A DNA stretch of 5,343 nucleotides from Acidimicrobiales bacterium (GTDB taxonomy: Bacteria > Actinomycetota > Acidimicrobiia > Acidimicrobiales > JABEUL01): NCBI GenBank assembly GCA_013044465.1, contig JABEUL010000267.1:1-5343 (forward strand), in the 5' to 3' direction. The notes under the pieces are model-generated. The model saw only the letters and a program-made list of their open reading frames with translations. It was not told the origin of the DNA and ran no database searches. How positions within the stretch are numbered: the stretch's first letter is position 1; each line of letters begins with the position of its first letter. A program made the position numbers and the translations under genes. Positions 1 through 5,231 of the stretch are shown in pieces.

Positions 1-554
1 ACTTCGGATTTGATATCTATGAATTTTTGGCTGAAGAGGGAATGGCGGCTTTGGTGGAGCCTCCTGGTCCACCAACGGCAAATATCATCATGGTCAGCCC
101 AGATGGGATTGCCAGAGAGGTGGCTGATGAATTGTTTTTTCCAAACGGAATGGTTATCACTCCTGACGGGAAAACATTTATTGTGGCCGAGACGTTGGCT
201 ATGCGACTCACCGCTTTTGACATTGAACCTGATGGATCACTTTCCAACAGGAGAGTCTGGGCAAATCTAGCTCATACTTACATTGCCCCAGATGGCATTT
301 GCATGAATGAGGACGGAGATATTTGGGTATCAAATGCCATTGGACCTGACTGCGTCTTGGTGGCAGAGGGTGGAAAAGTGGTACAGCATGTGAGAACTCC
401 AGATGCCTGCTTTGCCTGCATGTTAGGTGGACCAGATAGACGTGATCTTTACATGCTTTGTGCTCCAACCTCGGTTGCTTATATGGAGCATGCCACTAAT
501 GCTGGAAGTATCTATACGTTAAAGGTAGAAGTCCCAGGAGTTGGACTGCCTTAG
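1..554 (+). CDS. SMP-30/gluconolactonase/LRE family protein, 5'-truncated by window edge
   Basis: This is the C-terminal part of a six-bladed beta-propeller lactonase/esterase. The family opens sugar lactones or related esters using a divalent cation. The frame is open from base 3, where it reads FGFDIYEFLAEEG. Bases 1-2 (AC) would complete an Asn codon, giving the NFGFD string common in this family, so the TTG at 27 is internal and the real start lies upstream. Two metal-site signatures are visible: the Asn of FPNGM (codon 144-146) and the Asp of APDGIC (codon 291-293), matching the conserved Asn and Asp ligands of SMP-30. The first ligand, a Glu near the N-terminus, would be outside the window. 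Repeated blade motifs include SPDG, TPDGK, EPDGS and NEDGDIWVSNA. The end (CMLGGPDRRDLYMLCA, then TNAGSIYTLKV) is typical of the last blades, so the C-terminus looks complete. The exact substrate cannot be read from sequence. Confidence 0.9.
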   Translation, partial: FGFDIYEFLAEEGMAALVEPPGPPTANIIMVSPDGIAREVADELFFPNGMVITPDGKTFIVAETLAMRLTAFDIEPDGSLSNRRVWANLAHTYIAPDGICMNEDGDIWVSNAIGPDCVLVAEGGKVVQHVRTPDACFACMLGGPDRRDLYMLCAPTSVAYMEHATNAGSIYTLKVEVPGVGLP

Positions 555-562
555 CTCAAATA

Positions 563-587
563 TCGAACATTCAGGAGTGTTGTTCGA
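563..587. terminator. Hairpin between convergent genes, possible weak bidirectional terminator
   Basis: TCGAACA (563-569) and TGTTCGA (581-587) are perfect 7-bp inverted arms around an 11-nt loop. They sit in the 42-bp gap between the ends of the SMP-30 gene and the opposing propeller gene. A T-rich run (about 595-604) follows on the + strand but is separated from the stem by about 8 nt. This is therefore not a canonical intrinsic terminator, and position is the main argument. Confidence 0.35.
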
Positions 588-596
588 GGGTGGCTT

Positions 597-1904
597 TTAT
601 TTTTCGAATGAAACCCTTGTGACATTTGAAAACGAGCACCAGTAAAAGTCATTTTTGAAACCAAGGGCCGGGAATATAACCGACTGCAGTGGACTAGTTG
701 AATCAATTCGTGCCATTTCTTTCCCAGTCATGAGATCTAACAAGACTAGCCACTCCTTCATTTCCAATGGATCGTAATCGGCAGTTACAATGAGGGGAGA
801 ATTAGGCAGCTTTAGAAAGTGGCTCCCGTGATTTTGTTTCTTGGACCAAAGTTTGGGCATTTTAGAATCAACATTGTTTCGATCAAACTTAAACGCGGAG
901 AGGTATCCGTTAGAAGAGTCAAATCCTATAGCTACTGACGCTTCGCTATCAAAATACGGGGGATTAGCAATTAAACCGTTCTGAATTCCACAAATCTCCT
1001 CAAAGTGGACAATTTCTTGATCCAAATCAAAGTGAACTAAATGCAGTGGTGACTTGGAGACACCCTGAGAGATGAGAGAGCCGTTGTACTTTTCTGATCC
1101 GTCGCCATTGTCGAGCAGCCACACTGAGTTATTCCTTACGACGCAATCCCAACCATAGCTCTGTCCTTCGAAGTTTAGATATGTAAGTTTTTTAAAAATT
1201 GAAAGATGGCCTTGAATGTCAACTCTTATCACAAAAAGCGATTTATCCCCTACTATAAAAATATTGTCATCATTTGCCGAAAGTCTTGCAATGGATGCTT
1301 CTTCTAGTTCTACCGAGTCTATGGTGTCGAGTGAATTTGGATCAATTAATAGAACCTGGCACCGCTCTCTATCCTCAGGAGATATCTTGTGGAATGGTCT
1401 TGAACCTCCAAAGTTCTTGGTCACGATATTTCCGTTGTCCAATATTATGAAACCATTGTACGGGCTCTCCTTGGGAAGGGATTTGGAAGAGACAAGAGTT
1501 AAATTATTATCAAGCTTGTGAAGATGGTTTCCAAAGACAACATAGATGTATCCATTTGCGTGGACACCAATAGAACCCGGCCAAGTCGGACCTCCTGGAA
1601 GTTCACCGGATTTCCCAATTGTTTCAAGTGTGATGGGGTCTAGTTTGTCGACAAAACATGGACTTGAATCTCCCGGATTATGGCGCAACAAATAAAGTTC
1701 ACCGGGGTCCCGAGTCACAACCATGGTGGCAACAGGAAGCACCCTCGAAGTTACTTGTATCTTGAAATTACCGGCTTGAAGTTCACTTGCGAAATTGCCC
1801 GAATCCCACCAATTGCTGGGATTTTGGGACCTCTGCTCCCTATTTGGCCCTCCGTCTTCACACGACCAATGGCTTTGAAAATAACCTGACAACGGACTCC
1901 TCAT
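597..1904 (-). CDS. Conserved hypothetical protein, beta-propeller-like, function unknown
   Basis: The 435-residue product has no signal peptide or membrane segment that I can see. From about residue 55 onward it is built of short beta-strand repeats, each with strand, turn and an Asn/Asp-Gly loop (HANGYIYVVFGN, LDNGNIVTKNFGG, SANDDNIFIVGDKSLFVI, RNNSVWLLDNGDGS, DSSNGYLSAFKFD, LLDLMTGKEMARI). This is the pattern of YVTN/NHL/PQQ-like propellers. Distinctive strings are GGPTWPGSIGVHANG (about 104-118), EGQSYGWDCVV (about 246-256) and the C-terminal SPLQSVIFPALGF. From memory these resemble uncharacterised actinobacterial propeller proteins, but I cannot verify that here. The first 50 residues are polar, with Trp pairs, and do not look like a blade. 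An in-frame TAG lies three codons upstream of TTG 1907. I prefer ATG 1904 over TTG 1907 because a TAGTTT -10-like box sits exactly 6 nt before it. No catalytic residues are assignable. It lies downstream of the CDF gene on the same strand. Confidence 0.8.
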   Translation of the reverse strand: MRSPLSGYFQSHWSCEDGGPNREQRSQNPSNWWDSGNFASELQAGNFKIQVTSRVLPVATMVVTRDPGELYLLRHNPGDSSPCFVDKLDPITLETIGKSGELPGGPTWPGSIGVHANGYIYVVFGNHLHKLDNNLTLVSSKSLPKESPYNGFIILDNGNIVTKNFGGSRPFHKISPEDRERCQVLLIDPNSLDTIDSVELEEASIARLSANDDNIFIVGDKSLFVIRVDIQGHLSIFKKLTYLNFEGQSYGWDCVVRNNSVWLLDNGDGSEKYNGSLISQGVSKSPLHLVHFDLDQEIVHFEEICGIQNGLIANPPYFDSEASVAIGFDSSNGYLSAFKFDRNNVDSKMPKLWSKKQNHGSHFLKLPNSPLIVTADYDPLEMKEWLVLLDLMTGKEMARIDSTSPLQSVIFPALGFKNDFYWCSFSNVTRVSFEK

Positions 1905-1910
1905 CAAAAG

Positions 1911-1916
1911 AAACTA
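1911..1916 (-). promoter_or_regulatory. -10-like box TAGTTT giving a leaderless start for the propeller gene
   Basis: Read on the - strand, TAGTTT is followed by exactly 6 nt (CTTTTG) and then ATG (1904-1902). This places the expected first transcribed base on the A of the ATG. No Shine-Dalgarno sequence is present. No good -35 stands 17 bp upstream, so the call rests on spacing and the TANNNT form. Confidence 0.4.
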
Positions 1917-1932
1917 CATATCTAGTGTAAAT

Positions 1933-1961
1933 ATTATCGAATGTACAAGATCTGAAGTCAA
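1933..1961 (-). promoter_or_regulatory. Sigma70-type promoter TTGACT-N17-GATAAT upstream of the propeller gene
   Basis: On the - strand TTGACT (1961-1956) and GATAAT (1938-1933) are each one mismatch from the consensus hexamers and are separated by 17 bp. Transcription would begin near 1926 and give a leader of about 20 nt. This leader lacks a clear ribosome binding site, so it competes with the leaderless interpretation. It would let the gene be transcribed independently of the CDF gene 80 bp upstream. Confidence 0.5.
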
Positions 1962-1987
1962 AAGGACTCAATATATACTCGCAAAAG

Positions 1988-2932
1988 TTATCCATGCATT
2001 GTGGGCTCATGTTCGGCGTGTTCTGGGGGTTCTAACTGAAATGTTGAGTGCTCAACGTCAAAATGGCCAATAAGACAATCTTGCAGTTGATCCAACACAT
2101 GGCCCATGCTTCCATTTTCCAGGCAATCAGGAGTCACCACAATATGAGCTGAAATTGCCGGGAGTGCCGCTGTGACATTCCAAAAATGTAGATCATGCAC
2201 ATCTTGAACACTCTCTAGGTCAAGTAAGTGGTTTTTAATTTCAGCAATGTCTACCGAAGTTGGCGCAGCTTCAAAAAGTATTCTGCCAGAATCTTTAAGC
2301 AAACGATATGCGGCAAACAGCATTATTAGGACGACAAGAAGTGATGCTATGGAGTCAGCTCGATTGAAGTGAGTCCACAAAATAATCAAAGCCGCAATTG
2401 CTGTCCCGATAAATCCAAACAAGTCAGTAAGGAGGTGCTGAAAGGCGCCTTCGACGTTCATGTTTGATCTGTCTGCTCTAGAAACAATAAAAGTCGTTAA
2501 TGAGTTGAAGGCAACTCCAACCAGTGCCACAATTAGTACCGGAAAAGCTGTGACGTGAATCGGATGAAGCAAGCGCGAGATGCTTTCATAAGCAATAAGT
2601 GCTGAAATTACAAGTAAAGCAATTCCATTGATGGCCGCAGAAACTATTTCTGCTCTCTGGAAGCCATACGTCCAGTTTCCAGTTGGTGCCTTTTTCGAGA
2701 TCCGCGCTACCCAAACTGCTAATGCCAGGCCGGATGCATCTATGAGCATATGAGCGGTGTCAGCCATGAGGGCAACTGAACTTGCCAAAATTGCTACGGT
2801 AAGCTCGCCTGCCATAAAAATCAATGTCAAAGCTAGGGCCAGGACTAGCAAAACAGGCTTAGATCTTATTCCATCTTCGCGTAGTTTCTTTAATTGAATG
2901 CCTGACAAATTTTCGTTGTGACCAAAACTCAA
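1988..2932 (-). CDS. Cation diffusion facilitator (CDF) family metal exporter, zinc type
   Basis: This inner-membrane antiporter would move Zn2+ (possibly Co2+ or Cd2+) out of the cytoplasm in exchange for protons. At 314 residues it has normal family length. Roughly six hydrophobic helices run from about residue 26 to 212. The transport site is complete: LMADTAHMLIDA carries H61 and D65 in helix 2, and GAFQHLLTDLFG carries H166 and D170 in helix 5. The His/Asp tetrad favours zinc over manganese or iron types. The cytoplasmic dimerisation domain (about 215-300) carries the family motif VQDVHDLHFWNVT followed by LPAISAHIVV, with H246, H249, H263 and H290 available for regulatory zinc. The tail is His/Glu-rich (EHAEHEPTMHG). 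The start is TTG at 2932: a GGAGGA site lies 8 nt upstream, and an in-frame TGA upstream leaves no ATG alternative. The closest named relatives would be CzcD/ZitB, but orthology is not proven. Confidence 0.93.
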   Translation of the reverse strand: MSFGHNENLSGIQLKKLREDGIRSKPVLLVLALALTLIFMAGELTVAILASSVALMADTAHMLIDASGLALAVWVARISKKAPTGNWTYGFQRAEIVSAAINGIALLVISALIAYESISRLLHPIHVTAFPVLIVALVGVAFNSLTTFIVSRADRSNMNVEGAFQHLLTDLFGFIGTAIAALIILWTHFNRADSIASLLVVLIMLFAAYRLLKDSGRILFEAAPTSVDIAEIKNHLLDLESVQDVHDLHFWNVTAALPAISAHIVVTPDCLENGSMGHVLDQLQDCLIGHFDVEHSTFQLEPPEHAEHEPTMHG

Positions 2933-2940
2933 GTAGTGAA

Positions 2941-2946
2941 TCCTCC
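2941..2946 (-). promoter_or_regulatory. Strong ribosome binding site fixing the TTG start of the CDF gene
   Basis: On the - strand this reads GGAGGA, 8 nt before TTG 2932. It is the better of the two clear Shine-Dalgarno sites in the window and justifies a non-ATG start. The other - strand genes have none. Confidence 0.8.
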
Positions 2947-2980
2947 AAGGGATCGGCGCTCATAACCCGCCTTGATCATA

Positions 2981-3008
2981 ATTTTACATGCATCTTCGGC
3001 CAGGTAAA
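2981..3008 (-). promoter_or_regulatory. Candidate promoter TTTACC-N16-TAAAAT for the CDF gene
   Basis: On the - strand TTTACC (3008-3003) and TAAAAT (2986-2981) are separated by 16 bp. A transcript from here would have a leader of about 40 nt that includes the GGAGGA site. The -35 match is only partial (4 of 6), and the region is AT-rich enough for chance matches. Confidence 0.35.
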
Positions 3009-3060
3009 TTAAAAGTCAAAACTTATTGTTATCGAAGGGTTTGGACGTGTGTGCAATTTA

Positions 3061-3077
3061 GATCGCCAGAGGTGATC
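3061..3077. promoter_or_regulatory. Imperfect 17-bp dyad, operator-like
   Basis: GATCGCC (3061-3067) and GGTGATC (3071-3077) form 7-bp arms around AGA. One position is a G/T mismatch (a wobble pair if transcribed). The site lies about 50 bp upstream of the candidate CDF promoter and about 170 bp from the divergent promoter. No regulator family is assigned. Confidence 0.25.
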
Positions 3078-3244
3078 GGTGAAACTCGAAAAATCGATTT
3101 GCGCTACTTATTACCGTAAAATCAAAAGTGGAAAAAGTTAGCCAATTTTGGATCTAGATGACGTATTTATCCTTGAAAAAGAACTAATTCGAACAAAGGG
3201 GCCTTAGATATTGGCAAAATTCGCTTAAAACTTTGTTGGAGTCT

Positions 3245-3250
3245 TATAAT
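3245..3250 (+). promoter_or_regulatory. Consensus -10 box TATAAT for the MDMPI-like gene
   Basis: A perfect TATAAT ends 14 nt before ATG 3265. This predicts a leader of only about 8 nt, too short for a normal ribosome binding site, and none is seen. No clear -35 stands at the right distance (TCGCTT at 18 bp is poor). This is a near-leaderless start. Confidence 0.55.
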
Positions 3251-3264
3251 TTAGAGCTAAAGCT

Positions 3265-3942
3265 ATGACCAATAATAAACCCTTTGCCCAGGCCTACCGT
3301 GAGAGCAGAAACAAGATTGAAGCTGTACTTAGCGAGCACAAAGGCGACTTCAAAGAGATAATCGTTCCGGGTTCACCCGAGTGGAGCGTCCATGACGTGG
3401 TGGCACATTTAGCAGGAATATTAGATGACATTTCTCATGGAATAGTTGAAGGTGTTGGGTCGAAGGAATGGACAGCTGTGCAGGTCCAAAAGAGAAAGGG
3501 CTCTGATACCTTCGAAGTATTGAATGAGTGGAATAGTCTTAGTCCTCAATTTGAAGAAGGTCTTGATGCCTTAGGGCGAATGGGGAAGCTTTCTGTAATG
3601 GATGTTGTCACTCACGAATTTGATATTTGCGGTGCACTTCAAGTTCAATGTGAAAAAGATACAAGTCGTCTTGATATTGCCTTTGACTTCATTGTCAATG
3701 GAGTTGTGCATTCTGCTATAAAGAAGGGAATCACTGTAGGAGTGATTGCCGGGGAAGAATATGGCAATACTGTCGAGGGTCCTGTATTGGAAGCATCTAA
3801 ATTTGATGCTTTTAGGGCGCTCACTGGAAGGCGCAGCGAAGCTCAGATACTTTCAATGAACTGGGAAGGTGATCCCAAGATGGCCCTTCCCGCTCTCAAC
3901 TTTGGGCCGTTCTCGCCGTCATTGACTGACGTATTTGATTGA
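3265..3942 (+). CDS. Maleylpyruvate isomerase family (MDMPI-like, TIGR03083-type) protein
   Basis: This 225-residue protein has the DinB/MDMPI four-helix metal-binding fold, found widely in actinobacteria. Founding members use mycothiol to isomerise maleylpyruvate in the gentisate pathway, but most paralogues have unknown substrates. The N-terminal half shows the family string SPEWSVHDVVAHLAG (about 37-51, metal ligand H48). It is followed by MDVVTHEFDICGAL (about 112-125), whose H117 and E118/D120 region holds the other ligands. The C-terminal part carries FDAFRALTGRRSEAQI and MNWEGDP, ending in FGPFSP, a tail I associate with TIGR03083-type proteins. The ATG at 3265 fits the TATAAT box just upstream. 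The gene stands alone: it is divergent from the CDF gene and converges on the carbonic anhydrase gene with 12 bp between stops. No gentisate-pathway genes are nearby, so a generic thiol-dependent transferase role is as likely as isomerisation. Confidence 0.85.
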   Translation: MTNNKPFAQAYRESRNKIEAVLSEHKGDFKEIIVPGSPEWSVHDVVAHLAGILDDISHGIVEGVGSKEWTAVQVQKRKGSDTFEVLNEWNSLSPQFEEGLDALGRMGKLSVMDVVTHEFDICGALQVQCEKDTSRLDIAFDFIVNGVVHSAIKKGITVGVIAGEEYGNTVEGPVLEASKFDAFRALTGRRSEAQILSMNWEGDPKMALPALNFGPFSPSLTDVFD

Positions 3943-3954
3943 ATTACCTTTGGG

Positions 3955-4473
3955 CTAGTTAGTATCTTGGTCAAAAGGGATTACCCTATCTATTTGACCA
4001 CTCCTGACATTGTAAAGCCAGCCCTCAATATCTATACTGCCTTTGAGCCCATCAAATGCCCTAAGTCTTGCAACATCTTGCCGGAGTGCTTCCATGGGGT
4101 CTGGCATAGTGAGAAACTCCCAATCTTTTGTAGCTGCTAATTGGCTTTCATTTAGATCAGACCTTACTTTTTCATCCGAGCTGTTAGCAAGTGCGCATTG
4201 GCTATGGTGCATGACAACTATATATTTAACTCCTAAGAATGTAGTAGCAAGAACTAGAGATCTTTCTACATCTTGAGTTACTCGCCCACCAGCATTTCTG
4301 AGAATTTTTGCGTCACCTGGCGCTATTCCAAGCATTGTAAGCGGCTCTATCCGAGTATCTATACATGTCACTAAACCAAGCCCTTTCTTGGCCTTTGCGT
4401 CAAGTGAGCCCAAGTCAAAACTTTGGCAGTACTCTTTATTGCCTTGTAAAAGTTCTTCGAAAACAACAACCAT
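3955..4473 (-). CDS. Beta-class carbonic anhydrase, short Rv1284-like type
   Basis: This cytoplasmic zinc enzyme would interconvert CO2 and bicarbonate. The 172-residue length matches the short beta-CA subgroup typified by mycobacterial Rv1284 (about 163 residues). The zinc site is complete: C37 and D39 in CIDTR, with R41 forming the Asp-Arg dyad, then H90 and C93 in HHSQC. Other family hallmarks are MLGIAPGDAKILRNAGGRVTQDV (about 47-69) and the ending IEGWLYNVRSGQIDRVI (about 149-165), which parallels the C-terminal strand of Rv1284. The usual Gly after the second Cys is Ala here (HSQCA). ATG 4473 is chosen because a TAAACT box lies exactly 6 nt upstream, and there is no Shine-Dalgarno site. 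The gene is 90 bp downstream of the DinB-fold gene on the same strand, with its own promoter-like sequence, so it is probably a separate unit. Confidence 0.92.
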   Translation of the reverse strand: MVVVFEELLQGNKEYCQSFDLGSLDAKAKKGLGLVTCIDTRIEPLTMLGIAPGDAKILRNAGGRVTQDVERSLVLATTFLGVKYIVVMHHSQCALANSSDEKVRSDLNESQLAATKDWEFLTMPDPMEALRQDVARLRAFDGLKGSIDIEGWLYNVRSGQIDRVIPFDQDTN

Positions 4474-4479
4474 ATATTG

Positions 4480-4485
4480 AGTTTA
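4480..4485 (-). promoter_or_regulatory. -10-like box TAAACT giving a leaderless start for the carbonic anhydrase gene
   Basis: On the - strand TAAACT is followed by 6 nt (CAATAT) and then ATG 4473, which would put the transcription start on the initiation codon. There is no ribosome binding site. A good -35 at 17 bp is not evident; TTTACC lies 20 bp upstream. Confidence 0.45.
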
Positions 4486-4512
4486 CCCGAGCATTTTTAG
4501 AGAGTGGTAAAC
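4481..4512. repeat. Inverted repeat GTTTACC-N18-GGTAAAC over the carbonic anhydrase promoter
   Basis: GTTTACC (4481-4487) and GGTAAAC (4506-4512) are perfect 7-bp inverted arms. One arm overlaps the TAAACT -10 box, and the other lies where the -35 region should be. The arm centres are 25 bp apart, so this could be two half-sites for a repressor or could reflect chance in AT-rich DNA. Confidence 0.35.
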
Positions 4513-4563
4513 ACACTTCGACCAAAGGCGCTATTTGATAAGTCAGGCTTGATAGTGCTTAGC

Positions 4564-5136
4564 CTATGAGGTCATGCCACCCAAGCCAACCAGAGACCTA
4601 GCGTGCTCTATTTCACCCATATGTCTAAGCCCGTGCTGGTAGATCCAACATTCAATGGCATCTAGGCGTGTCATATCACTGTCACCGGCTACTTTGGCGC
4701 TAAAGGTTGTGGCGATCATTGGAGGGAAGGGCTTAGCCGCCACAACTTCTTCAAGGTCTGAAAGACTTAGTGTGTCAAGCCATCCCTCGGTTTTACGGAA
4801 CACAGCTACCATGTACTCCTTGAAAGCTTCGTAGTCACCGATGCGCTGAGCCATCATCTCCGATACCGTCTTATGCTTTCCGTGGTCATTAATTGCCAAT
4901 TTCAAACATGAAGCCCACTTTTCGTCAAAGATGATTTGCCCTGCTCCAAGCATTGTGGCTGAGCCATCTTCGATTTGGACAAAGTGGAATAGGGAGAATG
5001 CAATTGGCAAAATCGGATCCCGTTCAACATAGTTGACCTGTTCCAAGCTCATTGTGCTTACAGCTTCTTCCCAGACCAAATGGAGGGCCCCAATTCGTCT
5101 CTTGAGCGAATCAATAACGATTCCGTCACTAGGCAT
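4564..5136 (-). CDS. DinB superfamily (four-helix, putative metal-binding) protein
   Basis: The 190-residue protein is predicted to be helical and cytoplasmic. The best evidence is its C-terminal helix YQHGLRHMGEIEHARSLVG (about 166-184), which has H168 and H172 spaced HxxxH followed by GEI, the classic DinB ending. The third expected ligand is H51 in AFSLFHFVQIEDGSA (about 46-60). DinB/YfiT proteins bind Zn or Ni, and some transfer low-molecular-weight thiols; the substrate of this one cannot be named. Its fold is related to that of the MDMPI-like protein encoded about 600 bp away, although the two sequences are clearly different. ATG 5136 is used because TAGAAT lies 7 nt upstream and no Shine-Dalgarno site exists. 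The gene is divergent from the SRPBCC-like gene, whose promoter region it shares. An alternative name would be 'damage-inducible DinB-like protein', which implies a role in DNA damage that nothing here supports. Confidence 0.82.
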   Translation of the reverse strand: MPSDGIVIDSLKRRIGALHLVWEEAVSTMSLEQVNYVERDPILPIAFSLFHFVQIEDGSATMLGAGQIIFDEKWASCLKLAINDHGKHKTVSEMMAQRIGDYEAFKEYMVAVFRKTEGWLDTLSLSDLEEVVAAKPFPPMIATTFSAKVAGDSDMTRLDAIECWIYQHGLRHMGEIEHARSLVGLGGMTS

Positions 5137-5143
5137 AGGTAAT

Positions 5144-5149
5144 ATTCTA
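5144..5149 (-). promoter_or_regulatory. -10 box TAGAAT giving a leaderless start for the DinB-fold gene
   Basis: On the - strand TAGAAT is followed by 7 nt (ATTACCT) and then ATG 5136. This implies a transcript with essentially no leader. No ribosome binding site is present. The matching -35 zone (about 5167-5172) overlaps the -35 of the opposing promoter, so the two genes may compete for polymerase. Confidence 0.45.
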
Positions 5150-5178
5150 GACTATTGGCGCTAGACTATTGACACTAG
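5147..5178. repeat. 14-bp tandem repeat, two copies plus a stub
   Basis: CTAGACTATTG occurs at 5147-5157 and again at 5161-5171, a 14-bp period with different 3-bp linkers (GCG, then ACA). A third CTAG follows in register at 5175-5178. The array lies between the divergent promoters and contains the -35 hexamer of the rightward one. Confidence 0.75.
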
Positions 5179-5197
5179 GCATGCAATTTGTTAAATT
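5169..5197 (+). promoter_or_regulatory. Sigma70-type promoter TTGACA-N17-TAAATT for the SRPBCC-like gene
   Basis: A perfect -35 (TTGACA, 5169-5174), an optimal 17-bp spacer and TAAATT (5192-5197) fit a housekeeping promoter. The start would be near 5204, giving a leader of about 75 nt that contains an inverted repeat and a good ribosome binding site. Confidence 0.6.
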
Positions 5198-5231
5198 TAT
5201 AGTGCTCGCTTTAAAATGAAATAAAGTTGTT

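Larger units (their letters stand above)
2933..3264. other. 332-bp divergent intergenic region between the CDF and MDMPI-like genes
   Basis: No convincing gene is visible in this region. It is AT-rich and holds the CDF ribosome binding site and a candidate promoter at the left end, the -10 box of the MDMPI-like gene at the right end, and an imperfect 17-bp dyad at 3061-3077. The remaining stretch (about 3080-3220) shows only short A/T tracts and small palindromes such as AATCGATT. I see no tRNA, riboswitch or recognisable metal-responsive box. Confidence 0.7.
5127..5182. repeat. 10-bp direct repeat CACTAGGCAT duplicating the DinB gene start
   Basis: CACTAGGCAT is found at 5127-5136 and 5173-5182, 46 bp apart. 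On the - strand each copy reads ATGCCTAGTG. The proximal copy is the true start of the DinB-fold gene. The distal copy opens an 11-codon ORF (MPSVNSLAPIV) that ends in TAG at 5147, overlapping the gene's -10 box. Confidence 0.7.

Noticed and set aside
27..29. TTG at 27 as the start of the SMP-30-like gene
   Set aside because: The frame is open to the window edge and reads FGFDIYEF upstream, which matches the family. The catalytic N-terminal part would also be missing.
1216..1521. Antisense open frame inside the propeller-like gene
   Set aside because: Its sequence is low-complexity and Ser/Leu-rich, as expected from reading the complementary strand. The - strand frame has clear propeller repeats.
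2988..3119. A 43-codon + strand ORF (starting MHLRPGKLKV) within the long intergenic region
   Set aside because: It has no ribosome binding site, its composition looks random (scattered Cys, Trp and Arg), and no family is recognised. It also overlaps the candidate CDF promoter. It is most likely a chance ORF.
4545..4565. AGGCT...AGCCT inverted repeat at the end of the DinB-fold gene as a terminator
   Set aside because: The stem is only 5 bp around an 11-nt loop, with no T-run after it in the direction of transcription.
1988..5136. A zinc-handling gene cluster (CDF exporter plus several metal-binding proteins)
   Set aside because: The genes point in different directions with separate promoters, show no shared operator, and belong to families that are common everywhere in such genomes.
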